64,000 nucleotides of DNA from Pipra filicauda. Its lineage: Eukaryota > Chordata > Aves > Passeriformes > Pipridae. The notes beneath the pieces are model-generated. The model saw nothing but the letters and a program-made list of their open reading frames with translations, ran no database searches and was not told the DNA's origin. The stretch is taken from assembly GCF_003945595.2 (NCBI RefSeq), contig NW_024104665.1:711651-775650 (forward strand). The letters are read 5' to 3'. The position numbers and the translations under genes are program-made. Each line of letters opens with the position of its first letter. Position 1 is the first letter of the stretch. Positions 62,797-64,000 of this stretch are shown here, one piece after another.

Positions 62797-64000
62797 GGTG
62801 GTCCTTTGGTGTTGCTGCCATTACCTGGAGAAAGACCAGCCATCCTACATGCTCAGAACTGTACCTTTTTCAAAATGACAAGTTTCCTACAGCACCCTGA
62901 TTCTTGATTAATTTCTCTTCTTCAGAGAGTTGTTTTTAAACTTTCAGTGCTGTTGCCTCAGTTCCCTGAGTGGTTGAGCTGTGTTGTTCAGAAAGGCTTT
63001 GTGGTATTTCAAAGAACAATCTGCCTTTTTGCCTCTCTTCAGGGAAGTGTGAACCAATGCAGTTAGCAATCCTGGCTGACATCTAAATTCTTAATTAGAG
63101 GAGTATGTTCTTGCAGAGTGGAGAGAAATAACTGAGACTGCATTGCATCCCCTGCTAGTTGTGGTTATTATCAGTATACATATATTACTAGCAAACTGCT
63201 GGGCTGGACGTTTAGTCGATAAACTAAAAATATTTTTATGTTTTGCTCCTCTGTTTGAGGATTTGCAATTGGAAAAAAATAAGGTTGTTATTTAAAAACA
63301 GGCTGCTAAAATGAGACACATAAAATATTGCAGTATTTTTATTATATATAAAATGAAGTCTCTGTTTTTTATTACTGCATTACACACAACAAATGAATAT
63401 GCTCTGAGCCAACAATTTCTACTGTTACACATGTGCACTGTGTTCCTCTGACTGCAGAGGGGTTTGACTAAGCCCGTTTAACCAGTTGAAAGAGTAGGCT
63501 GAATGATATTAGCTTAAGCAATGAGAGTCAACAGGAAATGGGGGATTTGGGATCTGAATAGTAAAATGAGTCTTGGAGCATGTCATTTGCACAATGGCAG
63601 TTCTTGGCATCCAGTGGCTTTGTGCTAAAAATGAGAATTTATTCCACAAAAATCTCCAATTTGGGGAATGTGTGGTGGGCTTGAAAGGGCTCAGAACCTC
63701 TTGCCTGAACAACACCACTGGGGCTGGAGGGCAGATGAAGACTTTAATCGCTTCCAGTCATCTGCTTTGTATGGTTCAACAGGAACGAGTTAGAGAGCAT
63801 TGCAGTGAACAATGCCAGCATGTAAGACATTTTGAATCACTGATACTTTAAGACTGGTCAAATCTTAGAGCTAACAATATAAAAAATATTACTATGCTCT
63901 TACTGTTTTATCTGCAGCGGTGACACAATACCTTCCCTACACACTCCACAGCTCCCTGTAGAGCTGTGACTGAATGCCAGCTAAAATTGCCTAGAAAACC
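62797..64000. other. Unique DNA to the window end, no gene seen
   Basis: Frames of 69 (minus, 63509-63718) and 92 codons (plus, 63573-63851) overlap and show no known domain. The end of the window cuts through featureless sequence. Confidence 0.6.

Noticed and set aside
1..64000. CRISPR array, operon or phage-like system
   Set aside because: There are no regularly spaced identical repeats with unique spacers, no ribosome-binding sites before long frames, and clear avian retroelements, so the DNA is not prokaryotic.

Overview
This window looks like a stretch of bird nuclear genome with no recognisable protein-coding exon, tRNA or rRNA. The avian assignment rests on interspersed repeats. There are four copies of the CR1 LINE, three of them carrying the standard CR1 3' end (reverse-complement form atcatagaatcatagaat, or its forward tctatgattct), plus a solo LTR of the TGTCCTrGTTw...ACA type common in avian endogenous retroviruses. 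I cannot name the species. The sequence is A+T-rich, has stop codons in all frames, and has the texture of a gene desert or a very long intron.

Layout. 1-13185: unique A+T-rich DNA with a 31-bp perfect palindrome (621-651), a possible MIR relic (about 1998-2050), a block rich in homeodomain-type cores (10541-11170), two abutting hairpins (11233-11267) and a longer hairpin (12072-12123). 13186-13432: CR1 fragment, minus strand. 14061-14560: a second enhancer-like block. 19188-20004: solo LTR with a near-perfect 5-bp target duplication. 22311-22490 and 24331-24560: further conserved-looking noncoding blocks. 28046-28135: MIR relic. 29025-29404: an 11-bp minisatellite whose two halves point away from each other across a 4-base spacer, the most unusual structure here.

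29405-45215: unique DNA with microsatellites and a homeodomain-core palindrome (37105-37125). 45216-45862 and 46041-46183: two CR1 copies facing tail to tail. 46184-60540: unique DNA, including the longest unexplained open frame (49712-50203, minus). 60541-61190: the block that looks most like a vertebrate conserved noncoding element, with an 11-bp-stem hairpin. 62435-62796: a further CR1 fragment, minus strand.

No genes here can be assembled into a pathway. Any function is probably regulatory, and that is inference from sequence texture rather than alignment. Nearly all open frames of 60-170 codons have the length expected by chance, lie in repeats, or start at non-ATG codons without splice or initiation context.
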